Source: Linnemannia elongata (lineage: Eukaryota > Mortierellomycota > Mortierellomycetes > Mortierellales > Mortierellaceae). Taken from it: a DNA stretch of 64,000 nucleotides. Of the stretch, positions 1-10,000 are shown one piece after another. Made by a program: the position numbers and the translations under genes. How positions within the stretch are numbered: the first letter of the stretch is position 1; each line of letters opens with the position of its first letter. The stretch covers positions 62,001 to 126,000 of the forward strand of contig JAXBDG010000017.1 of assembly GCA_036320915.1 (NCBI GenBank), given 5' to 3'. The notes beneath the pieces are model-generated. The model searched no databases and was not told the origin of the DNA. It saw only the letters and a list, made by a program, of their open reading frames with translations.

Positions 1-727
1 TGCCAGCTCGTTGTATGGAGCATTGACAGCGTTGTATCTGATGTATTTGGCTCGCAAAATCTGGTTGCGTCAGAATGCTCGCAATTCCTGGAAGGCGTCC
101 CATGGCGATCTGCACTTGACTCGCCATGGAGTCAGCGGTCGTCGCGACAGCCACAGCTCCGAGTCATCGCACGAACACCATGATCATCACCACGAGCACC
201 AAGAGCATCATGGGCACCATGACAGGCATGGCAAGCAGAAACATCGTAAGTTCTATGACCCCGACGACAATTTGAGCTTTTCTGTCAAGTTCGAGCCAGC
301 TAGCGGAAACTAATTTTTACCTTTTTCGTTTGAATGGGCAATGATAGACGATGATGATCACCGCGCTGTCCACAACCACAGGGACGGTCACCACGGCAGC
401 CATGGCCACACCAATTCATTCGGGGCCATACTGACAAAGTACACCTCCCTGTTCCCCATCACCATGATCCTCTTAACCGTCCTTGAGCTGGCTGGCTTTT
501 CCCGTGCGGGTCTCCACACCTTGTTCGCAGGTCTGATCACATCCCAATTGCTTCAATGTGGGGTTTTCAACAACCTAATGGAGCAGTTGGGTATTCTTGA
601 CGGGTCCCTTGGAGAGGGTGTCTCGAAGCGGGCCGTCTGCGATATGGCCCATTGCCTCTCCTGGACCGTCTTCGGTCTTGCTGCTGCTGCCAATGCCATC
701 AAGGCTCTTCACGACGGTCAGCACTAA
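1..727 (+). CDS. MAPEG-like membrane protein with His-rich loop (5' partial)
   Basis: The reading frame is open at the window edge, so the 5' end is missing. Two segments in the same frame (2-245 and 348-727) are joined by a 102-nt intron at 246-347 with donor GTAAGT, branch-like ACTAAT and acceptor ATAG; splicing removes an in-frame stop at 311-313. The product has a hydrophobic segment (ALTALYLMYLARKIWLRQ), a long His/Asp/Gly-rich loop, an HTN motif, then hydrophobic segments around FPITMILLTVLELAGF, GLHTLFAGLITSQLLQ and LSWTVFGLAAAANAIKAL. Order and spacing resemble the MAPEG family (membrane glutathione/eicosanoid enzymes), where the loop after the first helix is cytosolic. The His-rich insertion is unusual and could bind metal, which is inference. 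A small tetraspan protein of another family is the alternative. It converges on the next gene, with 115 bp between stops. Confidence 0.6.
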
Positions 728-842
728 AGTGCACGTCTCACTGGCACCTTCGTTGTACATACTTTTCGCAAGCGACATACAAAAGCCCTTATTAAAAAAC
801 CATTAGTTCTTTTTTAAAAAAGTATGCGTATTTTGCGTAATA

Positions 843-1935
843 TTACAGGTTCAGGAAACCACTCATGACATCGTCCTCGTCCTCGTTGACCTCCATCTCA
901 ATCGCTCCCAATCCTTCATTCCCTCCGCTACTGTGTTGTTCCGAGTGGTGATGATGGTGGTCTGTGTCCTGGTCCTGGTCCTGATGCTGACGGGCGCCTT
1001 GGCCGCCTCCTCCGCTACCACCATTGCTATCGTCATTATCACCACCATATCCTCCAGAGCCGCCATCGCCAAAAGGATCATCCCCCATCCCCATCCCCAT
1101 GTCCATGTCCATGTCAAGACCCATGCCAAGATTCAGCATGTCTGTTCCCACATCTTCCTCCTCCTGCTGCTGTTGTTGCTGCGATTGTTGTGATTGTTGA
1201 GGTGGCTGTTGTGAACCGCCCTCGGTCATAGGTGAGTTTTGGCCACTGCTCATCGACTGAACCAAGTTCTTGGTGCCTCCTGGCCCATCATTGTCTCCGA
1301 CTGCGTGGCCTCCTTGATATCCATTTCCAAGAATAGGTGTTCCCTGAACACTGCCAGGCGTGGTACAGTTGGATCCACTGTTCTGGAACTGGCTCTGCTG
1401 CAGCTGCTGTTGCTGTTGGTGGTGGCTTTGTGCCCCCATTTGTGGGGTACTCTGGAAACTTCTTGGACTGCTGTCAAAAGACATTCCAGGACCGCCAGGA
1501 GTATTGGCGGGTTGTTGGGGCGTAGGTGGGGGCTGTGACGAGGCAGAGGACAAGGGTGTGCCTTGTTGTGAAGGTGGGTTCGAGTGAAGCTGCTGCTGTT
1601 GCTGTTGCTGCAATTGATGTTGAAGCTGTTGTTGCTGAAATGGGTGCTGATGCTGGGCAAAGTCCACTGATCCTGATCTTGAACCAGGTAGTGACGATAC
1701 TCCTACACGACCTCCGATCGCAGGCGAGTTTTGTTGACTGACGTTGCCAGACATAGCGCTGCTGTTGTTGACACTATTGCTGTTGGCATTAGCGGTCAAG
1801 TCCATGGACCCAGACCGACTAAGCACTTGGCCTTGGTTCATCATCGACGAGGGTGGCGGACTGAACATGGCAGGGCTTGCTCGGCCAGGACTCATCATCG
1901 GGCTATTCTGTCGACTATGTTGACGTTGCTGCTGC

Positions 1936-2017
<82 letters not shown>

Positions 2018-2364
2018 GCTGCTGTTGTTGCTGCTGCTGGATTTGGTGATGGTGATGATGTTGCTGCATCATATGAAGCTGAAGTTGTGTCATTTGATGT
2101 TGCTGGTGCTGTCCCAATTGCATCTGAACCCCGTGCCCACCCAGTATATGCTTTCCAGTCAAGGGCATCTGCATCTGCATGGGCATTGACATGGGCATTG
2201 AGCTTCCTATCATGCCTACGCTCATATTCATGGGCTGGCTCATACTCATACCCATTGGATTACTCATAGGCATTCCGTGCGGCATTGGCTGTCCCATGGG
2301 TACTCCTGGATGAACGCCCATACCGGCCATGGGCATTGGCGTTGTCATGGGACGTTGTGGCTGT

Positions 2365-2402
<38 letters not shown>

Positions 2403-4709
2403 AGTTATGACAGGGCTCGCCGTTTGAGACTGTGACGAGGGGGTGAAGGAAGATGCAATGCTGGCTGACACAGAAGGAGCCGAGCCAGGTGCTGGCGATG
2501 CTATCCGTTGGTTGTTGGAATCCTGCGACACCGGCGGGATGGTAGCGTGCGTCACATTAGGCGAAGAAGTAGCCGATCCTGGTGTTCTCTGGGGTAACAT
2601 TTGATGCTGAACAAGAGGCGAGTTGTTTCTGCTCCCGTTGTTTTGTTGCTTCAGATTTTGGACAGGGTGCTGAATTCCTTGTGGCTGTCCTGCCGGTGAT
2701 CCAGAAATTCCTCCCCGAGGGGATGATGGCATCTGAACCTGTGCCTGGGCAAGCGCTGGACTGTTGGCGGCACTCCTGACCTGCTTGAGGTGACCAATAC
2801 CACCACCGACAAGTGCTGGCGAAGAATGAAGCGATACAGGTCCAGACTGTGGGGTTCCCGCTGGGCCTGGTGCTCCGTTTGGTGTCGAAGTAGTGATGGG
2901 AGTCACCGCGGTTGCCGGTGTTGACGTTTGCGAATTGGGAGAATCACTACCATGACCAACTTGGACTACTGCTGGTAAGTCACCCTCGGAGGTCACCAGG
3001 GCAGGACCCTGGAGCTGAGCAGTGCTGGAGACAGTTGGGGATGGCTGAACTTGTGCAGGTGGCACGGTTGAGGCGACAGAAGAGGGTATAGAAGGCGCCA
3101 TGGAAGGCGGTGTCATGCTCGAGAAAGATGCTCCCTGGTGCATTCCTGGGGCAAACTGGGGGTGTGGCTGCTGAGGATGTTGACCTTGTTGCATTTGCTG
3201 CTGCTGTAGCCGCTGTTGATGCATCCATTGCTGCTGCTGAAGTGCGACATTGGGTGGGAAGCGTGGCTGCGGTGGAGCGATGGACTGGCTACCGATAATT
3301 GGGGCAACGTGTGATGCAGTTGAGGGAGTTGTTGCTGCGACTACTCCCTGTCCAATTGGGACGGTAGTGGCTAAAGTAGCAGGACCAGCAGCGCTAGCCA
3401 ATACAGGCGTGGTGTCAGCTGAGCCGGATCTTCCGGTCTGACTCACTGGTGGTACACTGCCATCCTTAGATTTCCTCCGCAAGGCATCCGCTTTTGCTGT
3501 TTTGCGTTGTTGTTTGGCTTTCCGGTCTTTCTCAGCAGCTGCATAAGCAACTGCGACCTTGGGAAGGGCAGCCATCGCCCGAACAGCAGATGGAAAACGT
3601 GCCGGCGGGAGAGGTGAAAGATCGGGTTTGGGTGGCGGCTCCTTTGAAATCTATAATTGATACAAGGTGTCAATACCTAAAGTTTAGAGGACGATTCTGG
3701 ACAGGTATCAGGCTGCGATATAAAGAGGGGATGAGAAGGTTATGTTACCGGTATGCTTTTGCTGATTTCTGACCAGGTGGCCAAATATGAGAGTGTTGTT
3801 TGGAGACGAGTCTGGTACCTGTTTGAATATTTGAAGGGCAACTTTTGTCGATTAGCAATCAATGGTGGCACATCCTCGTGTTGGGCTTACGATGATCGAC
3901 GGTTGAGTGTAGAACATACTTCATAAAGTCAGGATCGGCGGTCAGTTGGTTTGCCTGGTAGTCGATGCAGACAGAGATCAGCTCCTTGTTCAGCTCAAGA
4001 AGCTATACCAAAAGTAAAGTAAAGATCGTCGTTCAGTTATCTCTGCGGTGCGCTTGGTCATCGTCAGAACAATCCAACGGCTGATGCAATAAAGACGACT
4101 GATATGATATGATCTGATCTGATCCATCATATTGCTTACCATCTGGACAACTTGCTCATTAATATCGACCTCGAAATGCTTGGCAGCTATTGGCAGTGGC
4201 GGCGCAGGAGTACCATTAAGGACGGTTGGAGGACGGATCATTCCTCCTGGAATCCCAGGTGGCATTCCTGGTTGCATCCCAGGCGGCATCCCTGGCTGCA
4301 TCCCCGGTGACATCCCAGGTGGCATCCCCGGTTGCATTCCTGGTTGCATTCCTTGCTGCATTCCTGGTTGCATACCTGGTGGCATCCCTGGCTGCATTAC
4401 TGGAGGCATCCCGGGGAATCCTGCTGTGATAGGCTTCGCGGCACCACCCAGGTGAAGGTGCTGGTTCTGCTGCTGCTGCATCTGAGCAAACATCCGCTGT
4501 TGTTGTTGCTGCTGCTGCTGAAGTATCATGTTGTTCTGCATGGGATGTTGCCCAGGGATAGGCTGTCCATGCATTGGAACCTGCGAAGGTCCAACTGGCA
4601 TGATCCCCTGTGGATGACCCACCATCTGTTGGTGCATCTGATGTTGTTGCTGTTGTTGTTGTTGCTGCTGCTGTTGTTGCTGCTGCTGTTGCAATTGCTG
4701 CTGCTGTTG

Positions 4710-4745
<36 letters not shown>

Positions 4746-5054
4746 TTGCTGTTGTTGTTGAAGAAGTTGCTGCTGCTGCAATTGAAGCTGCTGAAGTTGG
4801 AATTGATGCTGTTGTTGCTGCTGTGGCGATTGATTCTTCAAGGCGGCTCGTTGCTGCAACTGGAGCTGTTGTTGTTGTTGTTGTTGTTGAAACTGCTTCT
4901 GTTGCATCTGCTGGAGCAAAAGCTGCTGTTGCTGTTGCTGTTGAAATTGCTGCTGCTGTAGCTGAGCGTGTTGCTGTTGTTGTAAGGGAGTCATCCCTTG
5001 AAGCTGTTGTGGTGGTCGTTGCTGCTGCATGGCGCCAGTCAACTGGGGGTTCAT
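843..5054 (-). CDS. SS18/SSXT-family SWI/SNF subunit-like protein, Q-rich
   Basis: Four exons, 5054-4140, 4002-3920, 3818-3749 and 3650-843, with GTAAGC, GTATGT and GTAACA donors, give a continuous 1,291-residue protein. Residues about 294-356 form an SSXT (SNH) domain: FEVDINEQVVQM, then LLELNKELISVCIDYQ, then YQTRLQTTLSYLATW. This matches the SS18/GIF pattern of a short helix, a CI-DYQ core and YQ-LH-NL-YLA. In animals SS18 and in plants GIF/AN3 act as BAF/SWI-SNF subunits or coactivators in the nucleus, and a similar role is inferred here. The domain lies unusually deep because a Q-rich N-terminus with about a dozen M-P/Q-P-G units (about residues 215-272) precedes it. The C-terminal two thirds is Q/S/P-rich, with a 38-Gln run at 894-931 and an acidic end (EVNEDEDDVMSGFLNL). 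No SS18 QPGY-type tail was seen. Confidence 0.75.
1938..2018. repeat. (TTG)27 trinucleotide microsatellite
   Basis: 81 nt of uninterrupted TTG units on the + strand (CAA on the coding strand) lie inside a 38-codon glutamine run (1926-2039) of the SS18-like gene; only the edges carry CTG/CAG interruptions. Pure runs of this length are usually length-polymorphic. Confidence 0.97.
4245..4415. repeat. 12-nt coding tandem repeat (Met-Pro/Gln-Pro-Gly)
   Basis: A degenerate 12-bp unit of the type GGCATCCCTGGC (+ strand) is repeated in tandem and encodes an M-(P/Q)-(P/Q)-G array in the first exon of the SS18-like gene. Confidence 0.85.
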
Positions 5055-5788
5055 CGGAACGGCGGTTTAAAAGACTTGATCTAGGGGAGTCTTGAGAGTG
5101 GCTCGTAGTCCATCAAATGCACGACGACAGCACGATCGGTATGAGCTCGAGGGGTGGCGTTAGGGTGTCCCTTGCTCTTGAATAGTCTGGTGATTAGTTG
5201 GAAGATGGGTCCACCCGAGAAGAGTCGTCAATCCACGCAGACAAAAGGTGCGTGTGTATGGTAGAGTTGTCAACGAGGAGGATTCACGAGCGTTAAGTGA
5301 AGGAAAGAGAAGTCGCGCTAGGGATGAGTGATGACTCCTGTTACGGCAAGTCTCTGCTGTCTCCTGCCGGTTTTCAGGGAGGAGGATGATCTCTCGGTGT
5401 TGTTGTTATTGTCTTCCAAAAGAAGGAAAAAGACGCGACGATGAGGCCTTGGCTTAGCGGACGGTTGATTGATGGTTTGGTGGTCAAGCCCAAAAGGATG
5501 AGAAGAAGAAGACGAAGAAGAAGAAGAAGAAGAAGAAGAAGAAGAGGTGAAAGTAGGTTGAGCTTGAAAATAAAGAAACAGGAGTAAAGGAGGAGATGGG
5601 TGGATGGGAGAGCAGTACAGTGAGAGACAGTGTGGGACAGGAAGGAGACGAGAAGACGAAGATTTTGAGAGAGATGGAGAGAAAAGGATAGAACCAGTCG
5701 TTCGGTGGCTTGCACAAAATCAACCAGGAAGAGGAAGAGAAAGAAAAAATTAGAGTGGGCACAGCAGACACGCGTCTTTTTATTGGAG
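5055..5788. other. intergenic region between SS18-like and UBAP1-like genes
   Basis: This stretch holds the upstream region of the SS18-like gene (- strand) and the 3' flank of the UBAP1-like gene. It is purine-rich on the + strand, hence pyrimidine-rich in the direction of transcription, with a GAA microsatellite at about 5504-5546. I see no conserved coding sequence. Confidence 0.6.
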
Positions 5789-8176
5789 TCACTCGTCCCA
5801 GTCAAGAAGATGGTTGGTAGCCTTTTCAAGGTCATAGTCATATTTCTCCAGAGCACTCCGGCTCTGGTCTCGTGTAAAGCCCATGCTCGCGAGTTGGCTG
5901 ATCAGTGACTCGGCCTGAGGGGGAGCCGGCGCAACCTGCTGCTGTCGCTGCGAGTCATCCATATCCTGTCCAGTCCGACCGTCCGCCTCATTGAACCCTC
6001 CATGCATACCCGTCGCCATCGTCTTCTGGCTAGACCCAAGTATCCCATGAAGCATCTCGTGATCCTTTGGAGGGCGTGGCTTGAGTGCAGGTGGTGCTGC
6101 TCCGCCAACGCTAGCACCTGTGCTGCCTCCAATTCCTCCTGATCCAATGGCCGACAATACTGATGTTCCTTGTGTTGGAGGATGAGGTGGTGGAGGCAGG
6201 GGAGGCCTCGGAGGAGTCATTGAACGATCCATGACAGCGACGTGGTCCAGTCCGGCCGACGTGGGAGAATCTGTCGAGCCTGGGTCGTTTGGTCGAATGG
6301 GACGGGCTGGCAACCGAGGCCTGTTTGCTCCTGCCGTGGGTCCACTCGGCGTCACTGCGGTCGTTGAAGAATGCACAGACGGAGATGTCGTCATGGCCCG
6401 TGGTGGTGGTGGCAAAGGTGGTGGAGAAGGTGAGGCGTTTCCGAAGCGAGCGTGTTGTTGACTAGGAGTCAGGCCCGTGGTCGGGTGTGCGCCAATGCCG
6501 CTAGTAGAATGGCGGTGTTGCTGCTGGTGGTGCTGAAGGGCCGCCTGCTGTTGTGCAATGCCTGTGAGTTTTGTTGGAGGCACAAACGATGCGACAGGGG
6601 CAGGTGAAGCGTTGTATGCAGCTCGTGGGGGATTGGCTCCAGAGTAAGGGTACTGACCATGGACGGAATGGTCGGCAGGTTGATGGTATTGCTGAGCAGG
6701 AGCTGGGTGGTGCTGGTGCTGATGCTGGTATGTGTATGCTGACTGCGAAAGAGAGTGTTGCGGCTGCTGCGGCTGTATATGTTGAGGTTGCAGGTTACGA
6801 GACGACGAAATAGAGCTATCCTGCTGCATGGTCGAATTGCTTTGGCCCATCTGCTGCGAGATCACATCCTTGAGTGCTGTGAGGTCATCCACAGGCGTGT
6901 CCCAGGGATCTGGAGGTCCAAGTCCTTGCTCAAACTCTCTAAAGTCCAGTCTGGTCGCATTGAACGAAGGCATTGTCGATTTCTATTTGTTCATGGTACA
7001 GAAAATCCCCGATTTGACCTGGGTTAGTAACGACGTTACCTCTTCTTGCAGTGTTAGTCAGGATCGCCGCTTCGAATGTAGATATAATTACCTCTGAGGC
7101 TGAATCGCGCTCATGCCAGGTTCTGGGCGCAGACGAGGAGGACTCCTCTTCCAGACAACTATCGCGCAGCATTCCGGTCAATTCAGACAGGGGAACAGCC
7201 TGAACGATCACCTCTTCCTCCGATCCGTCAATGCTCTCTCTTTCAGCTCCATCCTGGGTTAGAGAGACGATCTCTTCGCGCTGACCCTCCCTCTGAGGCG
7301 ATGATTGACCGTTGTCTGTGGATCCGTCATTCTTGCCGCGATTGCTCGGTCCTTCGTCAGCAGGATCTCTAGCCTCGAATTCGCTGTAGTCGAATCGGTT
7401 GCCGGCATACTTGGATGTAATTGCCTGGGCGCTGGGATTAGTTTCCTCCTTCACCTGCGCTGTTGCCAAGGTCGGAGTTAGGATGCGGCGGTCGTCATTG
7501 TCTAGAAAGCCAGGGGCAATCTTTCGGGCCATGGTGATGCGCTCCTGTTTCAAGCGGGCCTGTCGTTCCTCAGCATAAAGCTTGTAGGCACTCTCCCTCG
7601 CTTCAATTGCCGCGGCTTCCTCCGCCATGATGCGTTGGTACTCTTGGACAATCCTGTGCTCCAAGGAAAAGTCGTGATATCGCTAAATTTCAATGACAAA
7701 GTGGAAAATCCGTTAGTAAACTAAAAAAAAAAAAAGGCTAGAGAAGCTTGGGATGGTGGGTGAAATAGGTTACGTATTATAACGCGCTGTTCAAAACATA
7801 CTCGCTGAATGACATCTTCGGGTAATGGGTGCATATCGTACGGCGGCGAAATCTAAGAAGGTATTGATGACAATGAGTTGAGCTGGTGGTTAACAAGAGA
7901 GCGCCAAGAAACACCCAGCTGCAATGTAACACACTCCACTTGAGCTCTCGTTTGCTCTATTCTTGCAACAGCGAAGGATAGCGGCCACGTACAGGCGAAG
8001 GCACCTTGAAGAGAGGCGAGGCAATCATACGAACGTTCTCTACATCATGGTAAGGTGATGCATCTATGGAAAAGTGAACGGTCAGTGAATAGAATACATT
8101 TGTCAACTTGGATGGGTATGCATCAGAGAAAAAGAGCTTTAGCTTGCAAAGAGGAGGACGTACGATGATGTGCCAT
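5789..8176 (-). CDS. UBAP1-like ESCRT-I subunit (UMA-like N-terminus, C-terminal UBA)
   Basis: Five exons, 8176-8164, 8063-7993, 7852-7802, 7682-7092 and 6982-5789, keep phase and give 639 residues. The N-terminus (YHDVENVRM, LFKVPSP, ISPPYDMHPLPEDV, YHDFSLEHRIVQEY) follows the order of the UMA domain of human UBAP1: Y-DDV, F-K-PA-V, a proline loop, then YDFSLE. UMA domains assemble into ESCRT-I on endosomes. The C-terminus, about residues 598-637, is a UBA domain with the MGF loop (SQLASMGFTRDQ) and a final helix ending in LLDWDE, expected to bind ubiquitin. The middle is low complexity with poly-Pro stretches (possible SH3 ligands) and two related motifs, RFDYSEFEA and RLDFREFEQ. UBAP1 usually carries two UBAs; one is clear here. 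The predicted role is sorting ubiquitinated cargo into multivesicular bodies. The first exon is only 13 nt, so the start is less certain than the rest. Confidence 0.75.
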
Positions 8177-8280
8177 TTGGCGAGAAGGAACAAGAACGTG
8201 GCTTGTAGTGGTTGTGTGCGAGAATGAGAGTGAGTGCGTTTATTGTATGTAATATGTAGTTGTGGGGGACTTGATGGTTG

Positions 8281-8286
8281 TGTATA

Positions 8287-8318
<32 letters not shown>

Positions 8319-8392
8319 TGAGAGAGAGAGAGAGAGGGAGTGAGAGGTGTGTGTGTGTGAGAATGAAGAACAGAGGGTCAACACACACACAC
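8281..8392. repeat. TG and AG dinucleotide microsatellites
   Basis: TG repeats at about 8282-8307 run into AG repeats to about 8340, then a second short TG run and a CA run near 8383-8392. This lies in the short spacer between the GID4 3' end and the UBAP1-like start (8177-8450), which otherwise holds nothing I can identify. Confidence 0.9.
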
Positions 8393-8450
8393 ATCGCATG
8401 AGAGGCCCTTAATTACGTTTCATCGATGACATCTGTCATCTAATTATCAA

Positions 8451-9690
8451 TTATCGGTACTCCACTGACCCAAACGACCGTTCCTGAATTGGCGCAAGGA
8501 GGAGCTGCTGGAATCTGCTCACAGGTAGAAAATGGAGATAATGCCACGGGTGAGTAAGTAACTGATTGTTGGGTGTAGCTTTTGTACAAGTGGTACAAGT
8601 GAAAAAAGAAAGCACATGGCGACACTTACTTCTCACTGGAATGGTGATAATAAAAGCCGCTGATATGGCCCGTTGCTTTGCTGTAACATATGTAGTAAAA
8701 TCCCGCAAAGCTGGCTCCCGAGATCCCCTGAACCTGGTGGTCAGGTACTAGAAAGTGCTCCTTCCATCGCATAAACACAACATCCTCGCTCCTATGATCA
8801 TATGTCTGCGAGTCATAGTGGTGGCGGTGGATGCATTTGGACGCCCGACCCTCGCCCTTGTCCACATGCTTATCCCGTCCGTAAAATACCGAACTCGACA
8901 GGCACTCAAAAGGTCTGAAGAGCGTCTAATTAAAAGGTACCAAAAAAAATAGGTAAGCTTTCCATGCCACACAAATAACATACAAAACTGCACAGTCGCG
9001 AAGGTGTCTGCGATTGTGTGTATGAATGCGCCATGTTTACCCAATGCTCTTCATCGACTAGTTCGTCAGCATCCCATTTGCGGGTGAAGAACGAGTGCTT
9101 GGGCCCAATGATCTCTGCCTCAAAGTACGTCGTCAATTCGGGGTATTCCTCCGTCAATCCCTTTATATGGAGATATCCGCACAAGAAAGAGTCGTTCAGA
9201 TCGACATGCTAATATTATTATTCGCAACAGAAGAGCAACGATAGCAATGAGATAATGTTAGGCAAGAAACAGAGCGAGATCCCATCTGCCAAACGTTGGA
9301 TGTAACTGGTACCTTGATATCGACAACGACATCATAACTATGGCTCCCTGATCGCTGTTTTCCCTGAAATCGAGATCCGGTGTAGAGGTGAAAGGTTTTT
9401 GAAGGATGAACCCTGACAGCCCCAAAGGGGTCTAGTTTCCGATGCTGCTGCTGTTGTTGGTGGCGTTGAAGAAGCCCAAGCTGTCGTTGCTTGGCCTGCT
9501 GTTTCCGGACTGCCATCAAGCTCGGGTGAAGTGCGCAGGTTGGCGAGTGTGCGTCGAGCTCCATCGTCATCGTCTCGATTTCATTGGAATGAAGGAGCCC
9601 TCCCGGTGACGAGGGACAGGTACAGGTTGACTGCCGAGTTGTTTCTCCTATGTGTTCTGCATTGGGTCTGATCAAGTTATTTGCTGGCAT
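8451..9690 (-). CDS. GID4: GID4/Vid24, substrate receptor of the GID/CTLH E3 ubiquitin ligase
   Basis: Four exons, 9690-9313, 9208-9041, 8925-8630 and 8514-8451, give 301 residues, close to the length of human GID4. From about residue 100 the family signatures appear in order: [92 protein letters not shown] and ISGFYYH. The last exon adds [20 protein letters not shown], which aligns with the conserved GID4 C-terminus. GID4 is a beta-barrel that recognises Pro/N-degrons and recruits substrates such as gluconeogenic enzymes to the GID ligase. The first 95 residues are Q-rich and probably disordered. The segment [15 protein letters not shown] looks like a lineage-specific insertion in a loop. 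The third donor overlaps an in-frame TAA, so failure to splice would delete the final 20 residues. Confidence 0.93.
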
Positions 9691-10000
9691 TGCAGTAATG
9701 TTCTCTTTTGTTGTGAAAGTGGCAGTGGTGGTAGCGGTTGATGGTTGTAACGGTAGTATATGTGTGTTTTGGTGTGTTTGAGTAAACAGGATGATGACGA
9801 TGAGAGAAGGAGAAAAAAAAAGAAAAAAGGAGAGAACATAAAAACAAACCCTGTCTTGTTGAGTCGTTTGACTGGACTTGCCTTGACTTACCTTGACTTG
9901 GATTGTCTTGGCTGCCCGGTCCGTCCCCGTGCGGCAGGCTCATAACTACAAAATGATTGGTTCCTTGAAGGGGTTTGGGCGAAATATCTATGTTTTTTAT
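9691..10000. other. spacer between GID4 and MED27
   Basis: 310 bp upstream of GID4 (- strand). It contains an A-rich tract near 9813-9845 and a short repeated TTGACTTACC/TTGACTTGGA motif at about 9877-9905. No gene was seen. Confidence 0.5.

Noticed and set aside
1877..2269. Open frames of poly-Val, poly-Leu or poly-Ala opposite the glutamine runs (also 4332-5095).
   Set aside because: They are antisense or shifted readings of CAG/CAA repeats in the SS18-like gene and have no independent support.
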